Source: Siphonodentalium dalli
Taxonomy: Eukaryota > Mollusca > Scaphopoda > Gadilida > Siphonodentaliidae
Assembly (NCBI GenBank): GCA_032622095.1
Contig: CP136067.1
Location: 56,027,899 to 56,091,898 of the forward strand
Reading direction: 5' to 3'
DNA: 64,000 bases
Shown: positions 45,182 through 59,000 of the stretch, piece by piece
How the letters are laid out: each line of letters opens with the position of its first letter
Numbering within the stretch: position 1 is the stretch's first letter
Program-made: the position numbers and the translations under genes
Notes under the pieces: generated by a model
The model's input: only the letters and a program-made list of their open reading frames with translations
What the model was told of the DNA's origin: nothing
Database searches by the model: none

Positions 45182-45294
45182 TAAAAATTACTCTAATTCA
45201 ATAAGACAACATTATCGCTGGTCTCTCTATTGAGTTAAGCTTGTATTACCGGTAATTAATGGTAGGCTACTTGGGTTATTATCAAACCCCAAAT

Positions 45295-45680
45295 CTGTTC
45301 AATTCTTAGTTGAAAAAGGGCCATAACTCTGGTATAGCAAATTGGATCTAACCCATATTCGAACTCGATCTGTATGTTGGGCTGAGAAACTCATATACAA
45401 AATTTGGTTTCAATCAAATAAACAATGTTTGAGTTATGGCAGAATGCACGAATTCTAAGTCGAAAAAGGGCCATAACTCTGTTAACAAAAAATTTGGCAT
45501 GAGAAACCCATATACAAAATTTGGTTCAGATCGGATAGAAAATGTTTGAGTTATCGCATTATGCGTAAAGTGTCTACAGACAGACGGACAGACAGACGAC
45601 GAGTTGTCAATCCGGACGTCGGCATTATGTGTACCATACTATGGCATGGGTATGGTACACATACAAACACTAATCATAAT
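45295..45680 (+). repeat. Dispersed repeat with 3' gacggacagac block, copy 2
   Basis: GGCCATAACTC marks at about 45319 and 45470, then GTGTCTACAGACAGACGGAC and GTTGTCAATCCGGACGTC. It ends with a strong hairpin, GTGTACCATACTATGGCATG with GGTATGGTACAC (45629-45660). Confidence 0.75.
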
Positions 45681-46909
45681 AACAAGCGCCGATTAGGTTC
45701 GCAACTAACGACTGTAATATTTGCTAGTCGACTGCTTTCACAAATATTTATGCTGGCGTGTATCAATCGAGTTATATTCAGTGCTAGTTAGGTTCGATAC
45801 TGATGCTAGAATTGTCAGTTTCAGACAGGACAATTCTTATTTTCAGCACATTATCGACTCAACATGGGTTATTCTAAGCAGATTATCTACCTAAAACAAG
45901 TTCTATTATAAGCATATAATGTGCTATTTTATGAAGATCAGGCTGGCAAGTATGTATGCGTACTTTTGGAAGGAGGGATATGATACATGTACGTCGATAT
46001 GACTCGATAAATATGATCTAATTGCTTTATATACTCTGAAGAATTGCAAAATTTTATATGCAATTCGTCATATAATACAGCAAATAGATCGATATTTATC
46101 GACGTATCATAACAGTTGTGACAATTATCCCGATTAGTCAGTGTTTCGCTCTGAAGTGAGGCAATCACTCTAGTTTTACCATATACGGGGATAGACTAAC
46201 AAGAAACTCTCTTTATCGTTCAATGCTGAACAAGTCGGGGCATTAGTTTTCTAAATTACATGACTTCAATCAGTTAGTTCTGTAGCATATGAAGTCCGTG
46301 TATAAGTATTTAACATATCTGTCAACCTATTTCGATCTCAGAACCTGACTGGAATGTAACAAAGGCGAGCGTAATTCGAGGCTTAAACTGTCAGGTTGTT
46401 TTAAACCGATCACAGTCAGCACTGAATTGGTCTATACTACGGAATCTGATTGGTCTCGATCCAGTCCCGACCAACACCAATTAGTTTTGACACCGAATCT
46501 GGATTGTTTCGATCCGGTAATAATCTTCACCAATTAGGTTTCTACCGACGAAGAACTCCTCGCTGGTACTTGTCAAGCAATTTTCTAAGAACGAGAAGGG
46601 TATTGCATGCAACAGAGGAGACACCTGATGGCAGAAAGTCAATAATTATTCACATTTGCTGCATTTCAATATCCTCTCTTGTCAAAACGATGTCCGGTGG
46701 CGGCTCAAATGGCGCAATGGAAATGCCATCTTAAGGTCGCCAGTATAGATTATATTCGGAAATGATTGTATGAGTAGGAAAATTCAAATCAAGGAGGTGT
46801 AAATAGAAGATGCCCTACCCAAATTGTCACTGAGTAAGTTGAAATTTCCACGATCGCCAACACACATGCAACCAATAGTATACGCACACGAATGCATATC
46901 GAAAGATAC
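45681..46909. other. Unassigned DNA
   Basis: No gene is recognised. A relative of the AGCACATTATCGACTCAA motif from 29.7 kb occurs near 45846. Confidence 0.3.
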
Positions 46910-47156
46910 TTAACCCTTTGAGTGCCAGGGGCCGATCTCATCGGCCCTAAACCTACAAAATAAGTCTGTTAAAGAATATAAGAATAAATTATTAAAATTG
47001 TAAAAAATTGTAAAAATAAATAAATAAATAAATAAATTGTTAGGCCAATGCATTCTCTTATATATGCGAGGCGACCTATGGTCGACTCGCATATATAAGA
47101 GAATGCACAGGGTATATGGGTTGATACAAAAATAGACCTGGCACTCAAAGGGTTAA
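46910..47156. mobile_element. piggyBac-like MITE with hairpin, intact ends
   Basis: TTAA plus CCCTTTGAGTGCCAGG on the left is perfectly mirrored by CCTGGCACTCAAAGGG plus TTAA on the right (47153-47156). The interior has a TAAATAAATAAATAAAT run and the 70-bp hairpin (47043-47110, GCCAATGCATTCTCTTATAT). It is the best preserved member of the family also seen at 8.1 and 30.7 kb. Confidence 0.85.
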
Positions 47157-47169
47157 TAGGAGTTCACCA

Positions 47170-47380
47170 CTATATATTGCGATTTATATTAAATCGAAAT
47201 AACACGTGCCACACGAGGAAAGGATTGAGGCTAGGATAACATGTTTGAATAAGTGCTTTTAAAGAGTCACTACGCAAACGATTGGATAGCGAAATGGACT
47301 TAATCTGGTTCGCGATTATATAGCGATTGGTATTAAATCGCAACAACACGTGCCACGCGAGGTTAGGATTGAGGCTAGAA
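47170..47380 (+). repeat. Two direct copies of a 67-bp repeat
   Basis: 47170-47236 and 47314-47380 share TTAAATCG, AACACGTGCCAC, CGAGG and AGGATTGAGGCTAG in order, with about 10 differences. The spacing is 144 bp. Confidence 0.75.
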
Positions 47381-47382
47381 TT

Positions 47383-49199
47383 ATTAGTCTGTTGGTCAAC
47401 ATAACGTGACCACGAAATTGAGGTTTCTCAACTTACGGATAAAGTGACGACTACGTTTAACTATTCGTATCCGTAAACTCAGACTCCGTGAAAACAATTT
47501 TGAAGCAGTCCAGACATACATTATAAGAATACAAATATTCCCCTGATATATAATAATATAATAATCTCTTCTGATCCAAAAATCCAAATACCACGGTCCA
47601 CACCGATAACATCAACCAATTCCTGAAAGGTGTATATGTTTAAGGGCATTAATATTTTGCATTATTACACCAACTCTGTTCCTTTCCCAGCCTCTCTTTC
47701 TCTATCTCTCCTTCTCACCCACACTGACCCTCTCTCGACATTATATTTCCAGTCATTCCCGTCCGACCCAACCCTCCTCAACACAAGGGAAACAAACTTT
47801 AATAATATCAGCCTACTTTAATCCCCGTGCCAATCATTCCGCTTATGTATATAGATGAATTTTTTTATTTATTTGTGTTTGAACTGATGTTATTTAGTTT
47901 CATTTATGCAATTATAGGATTGGAAATATATAGCTGTGCACCAATTAATGTAAATGTAATGACGTAAGGGTACGACGTAATGGTGCGACGTGATAACTAT
48001 CACACCCGACACACGATAATTAATGGTCCGAGACAGACATCTCCAGAGACTGGATGCATTCGTTTTCTCGTATTTCACCCGCGGAATTATCGTTTTATCC
48101 TGGTCGACCAAAATAACATTTGCACCGCAATAACTCGGATGGCACATTATAAAACACGCGTTTCTGTCTGATCCGTGACAACTTTAGTGGCGTGTATCAT
48201 CATGAGGTTTAGTTTTATCACTCACTGCTGCTGGGCATGTTTCCAGACTCTTCGACTTGGACTTGTTGCATTCCAGCTTGTTCTCCAGAAAAACCGGAAA
48301 CTGTCTGCTTATAATATAATTTGGTTTAGGTCTTCTTAGTCCGTGGGCCAAACAAGATATTTTCGAGTTGGTTGCACCCCCCTCCAACAAAGGTTGCTAT
48401 ATATCAAATTAAAGATTTTGCTTGTTGCCCGTTTCAGAAAGTGTCCCAAAATCGATTTTTCAGGGAAGACAACTCTTACCCCTAAAATAAACTGAGAATT
48501 TTCTGGAGTACAAGTGTCAGAGCATAAACGGAATATTGCAGTTATAAACTGCACAATATATCGTTTATATTAATAAGAAATGATCATAAAATGACACGAG
48601 ATACAAAAATAGACCAATTTATAAGCTAGTTATAAAAAATTGCGATAAATATTTTGAAATCGCGAAAAATGACTTGGATTTTGAAAAAAAACGTCACATG
48701 TAAATGGCTATAACTTGTGAACCACATAGGCTATTGACCGGCAACATGGCTAAAAAATTACCCTAATGAAATATCAAAACGATTTAAATAATGGAATGCC
48801 AAGAGTATTGCTGTGAAAATGTGATATGAGCGTAAACTTAACCCCACCCCCTAAAATATCACTTTTGCAGAAAAACGAATTATTTAGTTTACACTTAGAA
48901 TGCTGCATGTCAAGTTGGGTTTAGAAGCATAAACTGAAACAGTGTAGAGAGTGATGAAGGGAATTATAAATAACGGTGTCTGAACGTGATCTAAGATTAA
49001 AATTTGAAAACAATTGTGAAAAATGAGAATTTTTACTAATTTCTGTAAATTGTGATTAAATTTTGATAGGCTATGGTATAACCTCATGAGAACACTGGTC
49101 TGGAATTAGTAAGTTCGTAAAAGCTCACACAATTACTTTTCTGGCAACTATTTCGTATATTTTTCAATTTTTACTTGAATTTTTATTGTTAAGATTATA
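47383..49199. other. Unassigned DNA
   Basis: No gene or structured repeat is recognised up to the Helitron-like start at 49200. Confidence 0.3.
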
Positions 49200-52100
49200 T
49201 CTCATATATATTTTGAAGACCTCTGTTTGTTTGTCTGTATGTATGTCATTTATACAAATCTACGATTCTCAACCGATCGGGACGAAACTTGGTACGTGTG
49301 TGTAGTTTGACCAGGCGGTCGTCGTTGTCGTATTGGTTACACTGGTGTAAATGTTTTCCATAGGCCTCAGTGCTAACGTTTTAGCGTATAGTGTTGGCAA
49401 TATAAATGTTGGGTCCAAAATTTTCTTTAAATCTGAAAAATTGACATTTTGGGAAACTTTTTACACAAAAAAATCATGTCTGTCTAGCAGGGAATTCGCC
49501 TTTAAATCTTATGTTTTCGTAACTAGTGTCAGAACCGCATAACAAAATACAGTCATATTTTAGACCACACCAAAAAATTCAAACTTCACTACAAAGGGTT
49601 AATTCCTGTGCCAATGGTTATTTTACCTATGGGAAATCATAGGGAAGAGGTGTGATGATTTTGTTATGTGAAAAGCACACAAGGCTATTGACCAATCAGG
49701 GCCCAGTGTCTATTTTATTCTCTCCTATATATTCCTCCCGCATCCGCTAGATGTCACTCGGAACCTTATTTACACCGGTGTAACCTAAAGCGATAGCCCG
49801 CCTTTTCGCGGAATAATTGTAACTCCCTACATTTCTTCAGAATTGCCCATCAATGGAAAAAATGTGTTCAAAAACAATATCACTTCTGTGGTTCTTTATT
49901 TATCACACACAATTTAACCCCACCCCCTTTAACAAATTATTCATCAAAAAAGCACAATTTTCCACCACCAGTCATGTTCAGGCCCCATTTTCACTCAGTT
50001 TTAGGGGTCTGGTGTTGCAAACTTGGATCAGCTATGGAAGACTGTTCAATATTCTTTCCATGAGAGAACTTCTGGTGATGTGAGGTCATTGAGTCCAGAT
50101 CTGATCAGCTGAGCATCAAGCGCATGACTTTATCAGCACATTGAAGAATAAAATATGACATTTTCAGGTCTGCAAGGGTGATCCAAGATAACTGGATGTG
50201 GGTGTATATTGAATTAGTTGAATAAAGATATGCTCTCTTTGAATTGCTGAAACATTTTCTTAAATGTGTCCAAGTTTTAGTGCTATTAACCTTCAAATGG
50301 CCATACCCACCAGTGGAAATGACACACTTTTATGATATATATCTGTATATCACTGGCTATCAAATCCAAAATACTTGTTAAATTAGGTTCTTATAACAAT
50401 TGATATATGTGTCGTTGACATGCCCATGTTATGGGTCATTTGCATCATGTGACTATTACCACCTTGAAAATACCTTGAAAAATTGGCATTTTTTTTGAAA
50501 AATCTTACTATTTTTTTGGCTGATGTAAGTGAAAGAAGACATCAGCAGCAAGAATAGCCACATCAACCATGATATATTCATTGGACTGAAAGACCAGGCT
50601 CTGTAAAATGCATTAAAATGCTTTAAAGTGACTCCCAGGAATCAAAAATGATAAAAAGCTATTTTTTCCCTTTAGGTTACACTGGTGTAAATGTTTTCCA
50701 TAGGCCTCAGTGCTAACGTTTTAGCGTTTAGTGTTGGCAATATAAATGTTGGGTCCAAAATTTTCTTTAAATCTGAAAAATTGACATTTTGGGAAACTTT
50801 TTACACAAAAAAATCATGTCTGTCTAGCAGGGAATTCGCCTTTAAATCTTATGTTTTCGTAACTAGTGTCAGAACCGCATAACAAAATACAGTCATATTT
50901 TAGACCACACCAAAAAATTCAAACTTCACTACAAAGGGTTAATTCCTGTGCCAATGGTTATTTTACCTATGGGAAATCATAGGGAAGAGGTGTGATGATT
51001 TTTTTATGTGAAAAGCACACAATGCTATTGACCAATCAAGGCCCAGTGTCTATTTTATTCTCTCCTATATATTCCTCCCGCATCCGCTAGATGTCACTCG
51101 GAACCTTATTTACACCGGTGTAACCTAAAGCGATAGCCCGCTTTTTCGCGGAATAATTGTAACTCCCTACATTTCTTCAGAATTGCCCATCAATGGAAAA
51201 AATGTGTTCAAAAACAATATCACTTCTGTGGTTCTTTATTTATCACACACAATTTAACCCCACCCCCTTTAACAAATTATTCATCAAAAAAGCACAATTT
51301 TCCACCACCAGTCATGTTCAGGCCCAATTTTCACTCAGTTTTAGGGGTCTGGTGTTGCAAACTTGGATCAGCTATGGAAGACTGTTCAATATTCTTTCCA
51401 TGAGAGAACTTCTGGTGATGTGAGGTCATTGAGTCCAGATCTGATCAGCTGAGCATCAAGCGCATGACTTTATCAGCACATTGAAGAATAAAATATGACA
51501 TTTTCAGGTCTGCAAGGGTGATCCAAGATAACTGGATGTGGGTGTATATTGAATTAGTTGAATAAAGATATGCTCTCTTTGAATTGCTGAAGCATTTTCT
51601 TAAATGTGTCCAAGTTTTAGTGCTATTAACCTTCAAATGACCATACCCACCAGTGGAAATGACACACTTTTATGATATATATCTGTATACCACTGGCTAT
51701 AAAAAAATCCAAAATACTTGTTAAATTAGGTTCTTATAACAATTGATATATGTGTCGTTGACATGCCCATGTTATGGGTCATTTGCATTATCATGTGACT
51801 ATTACCACCTTGAAATTTTTTTAAATACCTTGAAAAATTGGCATTTTTTATGAAATATCTTACTATTTTTTTGGCTGATGTAAGTGAAAGAAGACATCAG
51901 CAGCAAGAATAGCCACATCAAGCATGAGATATTCATTGGACTGAAAGACCAGGCTCTGTAAAATGCATTAAAATGCTTTAAAGTGACTCCCAGGAATCAA
52001 AAATGATAAAAAGCTATGTTTTCCCTTTAGGTTACACTGGTGTAAATGTTTTCCATAGGCCTCAGTGCTAACGTTTTAGCGTATAGTGTTGGCAATATAA

Positions 52101-52759
52101 ATGTTGGGTCCAAGATTTTCTTTAAATCTGAAAAATTGACATTTTGGGAAACTTTTTACACAAAAAAATCATGTCTGTCTAGCCTTTAAATCTTATGTTT
52201 TCGTAACTAGTGTCAGAACCGCATAAAAAAATACAGTCATATTTTAGACCACACCAAAAAATTCAAACTTCACTACAAAGGGTTAATTCCTGTGCCAATG
52301 GTTATTTTACCTATGGGAAATCATAGGGAAGAGGTGTGATGATTTTTTTATGTGAAAAGCACACAAGGCTATTGACCAATCAGGGCCCAGTGTCTATTTT
52401 ATTCTCTCCTATATATTCCTCCCGCATCCGCTAGATGTCACTCGGAACCTTATTTACACCGGTGTAACCTATTGGCGAGCCCGTGCGACGCCCGTGCAGC
52501 GCATGCGAAGACGAGATCTCGGAAACTGGTGGAGCTATCGACTTGAAATTTGCTATGTGAATGTATCTTGCCCCGGATACGAATTTTATCGGGTCGCCGA
52601 GCCCGTGCGACGCCAGCTTCGCGCATGCGCAGACCAGATCTCGGAAAACGGGTGGAGCTATCGACTTGAAATTTGGTTTACAGACCAGATATCGGAAACG
52701 GGTGGAGCTATCGACTTTGGTTTTTGAATAGCCCGGACAACGTCGGGCTCATCGGCTAG
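49200..52759 (+). mobile_element. Helitron-like unit, family A, split by a 3.1-kb insertion
   Basis: TCTCATATATATTTTGAAGA starts at 49200 after an A, and the unit proceeds to CGTATTGG at 49336. It resumes at 52470 with TATTGGCGAGCCCG and ends ATCGGCTAG at 52759 after the hairpin AGCCCGGACAACGTCGGGCT. The intervening block is the tandem A-B-A-B-A insertion. Confidence 0.78.
49335..52469. mobile_element. Tandem block A-B-A-B-A with GGTTACAC/GTGTAACC ends
   Basis: Segment A (451 bp: 49335-49785, 50675-51125 and, with a small deletion, 52030-52469) starts GGTTACACTGGTGTAAAT and ends ATTTACACCGGTGTAACC, so each A is itself a TIR unit. Segment B (49786-50674, 51126-52029, about 890-900 bp) separates them. 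The full period is 1340 and 1355 bp, and the copies are nearly identical. The block interrupts the Helitron-like unit and duplicates TATT or TATTGG at its edges. Open frames of 63-76 codons repeat with the block and have no known domain. Confidence 0.85.
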
Positions 52760-53394
52760 TCTATTATATATTTTGGGAAATCTGTGTGTCTGTCTGTCTG
52801 TTCGCGATGGACTCGAGAACGGCCGACCCGATTTCGATGAAACTTGGTATGTGGGAGTACTTTCGGCCGGGGACTGGCATGGGCCTATTAATTTGCCCGT
52901 GCGACGTGACCTTGACCTTGAAATCGGGTCATTTCAAGGTCAAACGCCCGAGTATAACGGGATTTCGATGAAAATTAGTGTCTAGGGATACTTTCGTATG
53001 GGGAGTGTCGTAAGCCTATTCGTTTGCCCGTGCGACGTGACCTTGACCTTGTAATCGGGTCAATTCAAGGTCAAATCGCGAATTTTTATGGGATTTCGAC
53101 GAAATTTGATACATATGGTTACTTATCTCCACTGAGTGTTTTGGACGGGTCAAATCGTGACCCCGACCTGACCTTGACCTTCAAAATGATCAATTCGAGG
53201 TCAAATCGGGTAAAACCGGATGGATTTCGACGGGTACTTTTGTCGGGTACTTTTGTCCGGGCAATGTTTTTGACGGGTCAAATCGTGACCCCACCTGACC
53301 TTGACCTTGAAAATGGACAATTCAAGGTCAAATCGCGCAATTCGCCAAAAAGCAGAGGGGAAACAGCCCGGACGAAGTCGGGTCCACCTGCTAG
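52760..53394 (+). mobile_element. Helitron-like unit, family B, copy 1
   Basis: It starts TCTATTATATATTTTGGGAA immediately after the CTAG of family A. It carries GATTTCGATGAAACTTGGTA, then repeated CGTGACCTTGACCTTGAAAT and TCAAGGTCAAA modules. It ends with hairpin CCCGGACGAAGTCGGG, a spacer and CTAG before T. The open frames (up to 200 codons) are repeat translations. Confidence 0.72.
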
Positions 53395-53962
53395 TCTATT
53401 ATATATTTTGGGAAATATGTGTGTGTGTGTGTGTGTGTCTGTTCGCGATGGACTCGAAAACGGCCGAGCCGATTTCGATGAAACTTGGTATGTGGGGATA
53501 CTTTCGGCCGGGGAGTGGCATGGGCCTATTAATGTGCCCGTGCGACGTGACCTTGACCTTGAAATCGGGTCATTTCAAGGTCGAACGCCCGAGTATCACG
53601 GGATTTCGATGAAAATTAGTGTCTAGGCATACTTTCGTATGGGGAGTGTCGTAAGCCTATTCGTTTGCCCGTGCGACTTGACCTTGAAATCGGGTCAATT
53701 CAAGGTCAAATCGCCAATTTTTATGTGATTTCGACGAAATTTGATACTTCAAAATGATCAATTCAAGGTCAAATCGGGTAAAACCGGATGGATTTCGACG
53801 GGTACTTTTGTCGGGTACTTTTGTCCGGGCAGTGTTTTGGACGGGTCAAATCGTGACCCCACCTGACCTTGACCTTCAAAATGGACAATTCAAGGTCAAA
53901 TCGCGCAATTCGCCGAAAAGCAGAGGGGAAACAGCCCCGTCGAAGTCCGTTCCACCAGCTAG
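53395..53962 (+). mobile_element. Helitron-like unit, family B, copy 2
   Basis: Direct head-to-tail copy with the same start and modules, slightly shorter. It ends CCACCAGCTAG at 53962, followed by A instead of the expected T. Confidence 0.68.
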
Positions 53963-55200
53963 AAAATATATATTTCAACTGAACTCATATGACTACAAAG
54001 GCTTATGATTGAGACTTACGTTATACAAAACGGTATTTTCTTATTTGTGCCACGCATGTCAGGACAGTGATCACAACTGACAATAGATACGGCATTACAT
54101 GCGCTGCATATTTGACATTAAGTTTAGGATGGCATCCAAAACGGTCAACAAAATCGAAGTTTCTCACACTTTCCGCCAAGAACGTGATTGAGTTCGTTAT
54201 CTGGGGACAAGGGGATTGTTAATCACGAGTTCACTGGTAACCATAAACAAACAGAAGAACCCTACTATTGTTTCAATTAACTGAAGGCTTAAGCTAATGA
54301 ATAATTGATTGTCTTAAGGACTATAGATACTCTATGCAAGTTGGGCTCCATATATAGCCCTACGTTGTGTGGCATATATAACCATAGCCCGGTCTATAGC
54401 GCACGATATATATGTTGATGGTTATATGATAACAACACTAGGCATAGTGGCATGAGGTGTTCCTAAAGTATAACATAAAGGGAATAGTCAGCACCCAGAT
54501 GCGCATGCATTAGAGCGAATCAATAGCCAATGACGAAGCAAGATTCAGACATAATCATGATCGGCCAGTCCACTCTCTTTGTCCCTTTCATACCCGTCGG
54601 GTTCATAGCATAGATCAATATCGTGCTAATATTATCATCTTCGTATTGTTAAGTTATTAAATTTTCTTACATGCATTCAAACTAACGCATAATATTTATG
54701 AAAATATCACCAGAAACAATTATAAATTATTTGCATGTTCTGTTAGATTCAATACCTAACACAATGAAGATACCACTAAGATTTATTTGTTGATCATCCA
54801 TTGTTAATCCTGATGAGGATTAAATGAGGCTTAACTCCATGAGTGCAGTAAATGACAAACCAGCTAATTAGGTCTACCGATGTACATCACACCTGCTTTG
54901 TTCAGTTAATTAGCCCTATTGTACCAGTGTGACTCTACAACCATTGTCTGCAGCAGTCCCAATTCAATTTAATCATAATTGAAGTTGGCTAGCCTATTTA
55001 TTCATATTGGAATATTTCATTGTCTGTATCACAAAATGATTGCCATTCATGTTGCATTCAACAAATGTGTGTTGTTATGAGTGTCCACTGCCAGAATATA
55101 CATACACACTGTACCACTAACATAACACATGACATAATTGTACTAACTTTCTAATATGTTCTGTGTATCTTTGCACACTCCACAGTATGAGACTATGAGT
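53963..55200. other. Unassigned DNA
   Basis: No gene or repeat structure recognised. Confidence 0.3.
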
Positions 55201-55204
55201 ATCC

Positions 55205-55403
55205 AATAGCCATCATATGGATATTTTAGTAAAAGTAATCAAAAAGTAATCAAATGTAATCATGATTACAGGTACATTTGAAAGTAATCGATTACGATTA
55301 CTTGTAATCAAGAAATGTCATGATTACTGATTACAGACGATTACTCCAAATTTTGTAATCGATTACTTTGATTACGATTACTGATTACGATTACCCCAAC
55401 CCT
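55205..55403. mobile_element. Right end of a hAT-like element with ATTAC-type subterminal repeats
   Basis: A dense run of GTAATC/GATTAC motifs ends GATTACCCCAACCCTG. Read inwards this is CAGGGTTGGGGTAATC, very close to the hAT terminus at 34578. No matching left end was found in the window, so this is a solo or truncated end. Confidence 0.65.
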
Positions 55404-56044
55404 GTTGTTAACAAAACCAAATTATTTCCGTTGACCCAGAATATATACCCACAAGCTGGGCAGAAACATAACTAAATAGAGTTAAAAAAAAAATCCTAAA
55501 AATCCTGAAGTACTGAACCTTTTGACATGCAGTGTATCGGATCGCCCCGGGGTCCCCCCCCCCCCCAGCGCTAATATATAATTAAGCCATGCGACTCTGC
55601 TTGTCTCCACCAAGGAATGAAAATAGGTCTGGCTAAAAATGACACCACAACAGAAGTACAGGTATATAAAGCATAGTTATCGTGCATGAGATATGTGGGT
55701 CCATGAGATTATATGGGATTGGTTTTCCATGACGGCCATCGGTGGTCGCTGCGTGAGGGGCGCGGAAGTCCTACATATCAACAACGCATTGATGGCACTT
55801 CATGCCTATCCAAATGCAGTTATGTAATTACTGCGATTTGCAATTTGGTTACAAAGATTCACGCGAATTGTTGTTATTTGACCGCCCACGTGTGGGGATG
55901 TACTGGTGTATGAATGTGAGGATATATGCATGGAATAACCGAAGTAGTGCCAATTTTGACGTAATTGCTACCATGAGGATGAGCAGAGTTATTTGGGCAT
56001 TTTCATCAATCAATTACTCATTACAATGAAAGTGTCAATGACAC
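55404..56044. other. Unassigned DNA
   Basis: A C-run of about 14 lies near 55554-55566. Two overlapping short open frames (55713-56029 +) have no known domain. Confidence 0.3.
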
Positions 56045-59000
56045 TGTAGCTCAACTTAGGTAGGGGAATAATTTAATGGTTGACAGTAAATGAGGGGAAT
56101 AGGAAAGGTGCTAATTGAAATGTCTAACCTGCGCCAAAGGATTTAGTGATGCAAAGAGTAAAATACAAGATGGCTGCTGGTGGCCATTTTGTTTGGCCAA
56201 TTGACCCCAAAAGGACTCGTTCCCATCTACGTATAATTGTTAACATCCATGACAAATTTTATGAAGATCTGACCAAAGCTACGACCTACAAATTTCATGA
56301 TGATCAGACGAACAGTACGACCTGTAGACCGCGCCAATGGATTGAATTTTGAAATCCAAGATGGCCACTGGCAGCCATGTTTTATGGCCGAATGACCCCA
56401 CAATGATTCATTCCCATCTACATGTCAATGTCAACATTCATGACAAATTTCATAAAGATTAGACCAAAGGTACAACCTGTAGCCCGTGCCAAAGGATTTA
56501 GTCATGCAAAGAGTAAAGTCCAAGATGGCTGCTGGCGGCCATGTTTTTTGGCCGAACGACTCCAAAATCACTCGTTCCCATCTACATGTCAGTGTTAACA
56601 TCCATGACAAATTTAATAAAGATCAGACCAAAGGTATGACCTGTAGCCCACGCCAAAGGATTTAGTCATGCAAAGAGTAAAATGCTGGTGGCCATGTTTT
56701 TTGACCGAATGACCCCAAAACGACTCGTTCCCATCTACATGTCATTGTTATAATTCATGACAAATTTCATGACCATCTGACCAAAGCTACGACCTGTAGG
56801 CCGCACCAAAGGATTTAGTCATGCAAAGAGTAAAATCCAAGATGGCTGCTGGCGGCCATATTTTTTGACCGAATGACCCCAAAATCACTCGTTCCCATCT
56901 ACATGTCATAATTAACATCAATGACAAATTTCATGATGATCAGACGAACAGTACGACCTGTAGCCCGCGCCAATGGATTGAATCTTGAAATCCAAGATGG
57001 CTGCCAGCGGCCATGTTTTTTGGCCGAATGACCCCAAAATGACTCGTTCCCATCTACATGTCAATGTCAACATTCATGACAAATCTCATAAGTATTAAGA
57101 AGTGAGAGATATGTGAGTCAAGGAAACCAGTAACGAAAGGCAATATTAACATGATTTGTCAGAGAATAATTGTTTACGTTCCAATGAATATGTACTGGAA
57201 ACAAACTGTCTGTACCAGACTTTCATAAACACAAATTATGTATTAATGATCATTAATGGTGTAACGACATATTTCGTTCTTTAATGTCTCAAATGAAAGT
57301 GTCAATGACACTGTAGCTCAACTTTGAGAAGAAGTTAAATTTGTGTGATGAGCAATGAATGGAAAGATTTAGAATTGAATTTGGAAATCCAAGATGGCCG
57401 CTGGCAGCCATGTTTTATTGTCGGAATGTCCCCAAAATGACTCATTCTCATCTACATTCCAATTTCAACAGCCATGAAAAATTTCATGATGATCAGACTA
57501 AAGGTACGACCTGTAGCCCGTGCTAAAGGATTTAGTCATACAAAGAGTAAAATCCAAGATGGCTGCTGGCAGCCATGTTTTTTGGCCGAATGACCCCAAA
57601 ATGACTCGTTCCCATCTACATGTCATTATTAACATTCTTGACAAATTTTATGATGATCAGACTAAAAGTACGACCTGTAGCCTGTGATAAAGAATTTAGT
57701 CATACAAAGATTAAAATCCAAGATGGCTGCTGGCGGCCATGTTTTTGGGTCAAATGATCCCAAAATGACTCGTTCCCATCTACATGTCATTATTAACATT
57801 CTTGACAAATTTTATGATGATCAGACTGAAAGTACGACCTGTAGCCCGTGCTAAAGAATTTAGTCATACAAAGAGTAAAATCCAAGATGGCTGCTGGCGG
57901 CCATGTTTTTGGGTCAAATGATCCCAAAATGACTCGTTCCCATCTGCATGTCATTATTAACATTCTTGACAATTTTTATGATGATCAGACTGAAAGTACG
58001 ACCTGTAGCCCGTGCTAAAGAATTTAGTCATGCAAATAGTAAAATCCAAGATGGCTGCTGGCGGCCATGTTTTTTGGCCGAACGACCCCAAAATCACTTG
58101 TTCCCATCTACTTGTCATTGTTAACATCCATGACAAATTTCATGATGTTCCGATCAAAGCTACGACCTGTAGCCAGCGCCAAAGGATTTAGTCATGCAAA
58201 GAGTAAAATCCAAGATGGCGGCTGGCAGCAATGTTTATTGGCCGAACGACCCCAAAATGACTCGTTCCCATCTACATGTCAATATTAACATCAATGACAA
58301 ATTTTATGATGATCAGACGAACAGTACGACCTGTAGCCCGCGCCAATGGATTGAATTTTGAAATCTAAGATGGCCGCCAGCAGCCATGTTTTTTGGCCGA
58401 ATGAGCCCACAACGATTCGTTCCCATCTACATGTCAATGTCAACATTCATGACAAATTTCATAAAGATTAGACCAAAGGTACAACCTGTAGCCCGCGCCA
58501 AAGGATTTAGTCATGCAAAGAGTAAAATCCAAGATGGCTGTTGGCGGCCATGTTTTTTGGCCGAACGACACCAAAATCACTCGTTCCCATCTACATGTCA
58601 TTATTAACATCAATGACAAATTTCATGATGATCAGGCGAACAGTACGATCTGTAGCCCGCGCCAATGGATTGAATCTTGAAATCCAAGATGGCTGCCAGC
58701 GGCCATGCTTTTTAGCCGAATGACCCCAAAATGACTCGTTCCCATCTACATGTCAATGTCAACATTCATGACAAATTTCATAAAGATCAGATCAAAGGTA
58801 CGACCTGTAGCCCGGGCCAAAGGATTTAGTCATGCAAAGAGTAAAATCCAAGATGGCTGCTGGCGGCCATCTTTTTCGGCCGAATGACCCCAAAATGACT
58901 CGTTCCCATCTACATGTCATTGTTAACATCCATGACAAATTTCATGATGTTCCGATCGAAGCTACGACATGTAGCCCGCGCCAAAGGATTTAGTCATGCA

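Noticed and set aside
53024-53626. 200-codon open frame in the 52.8-53.6 kb region
   Set aside because: It spans the junction of two head-to-tail Helitron-like units and consists of their TCAAGGTCAAA modules.
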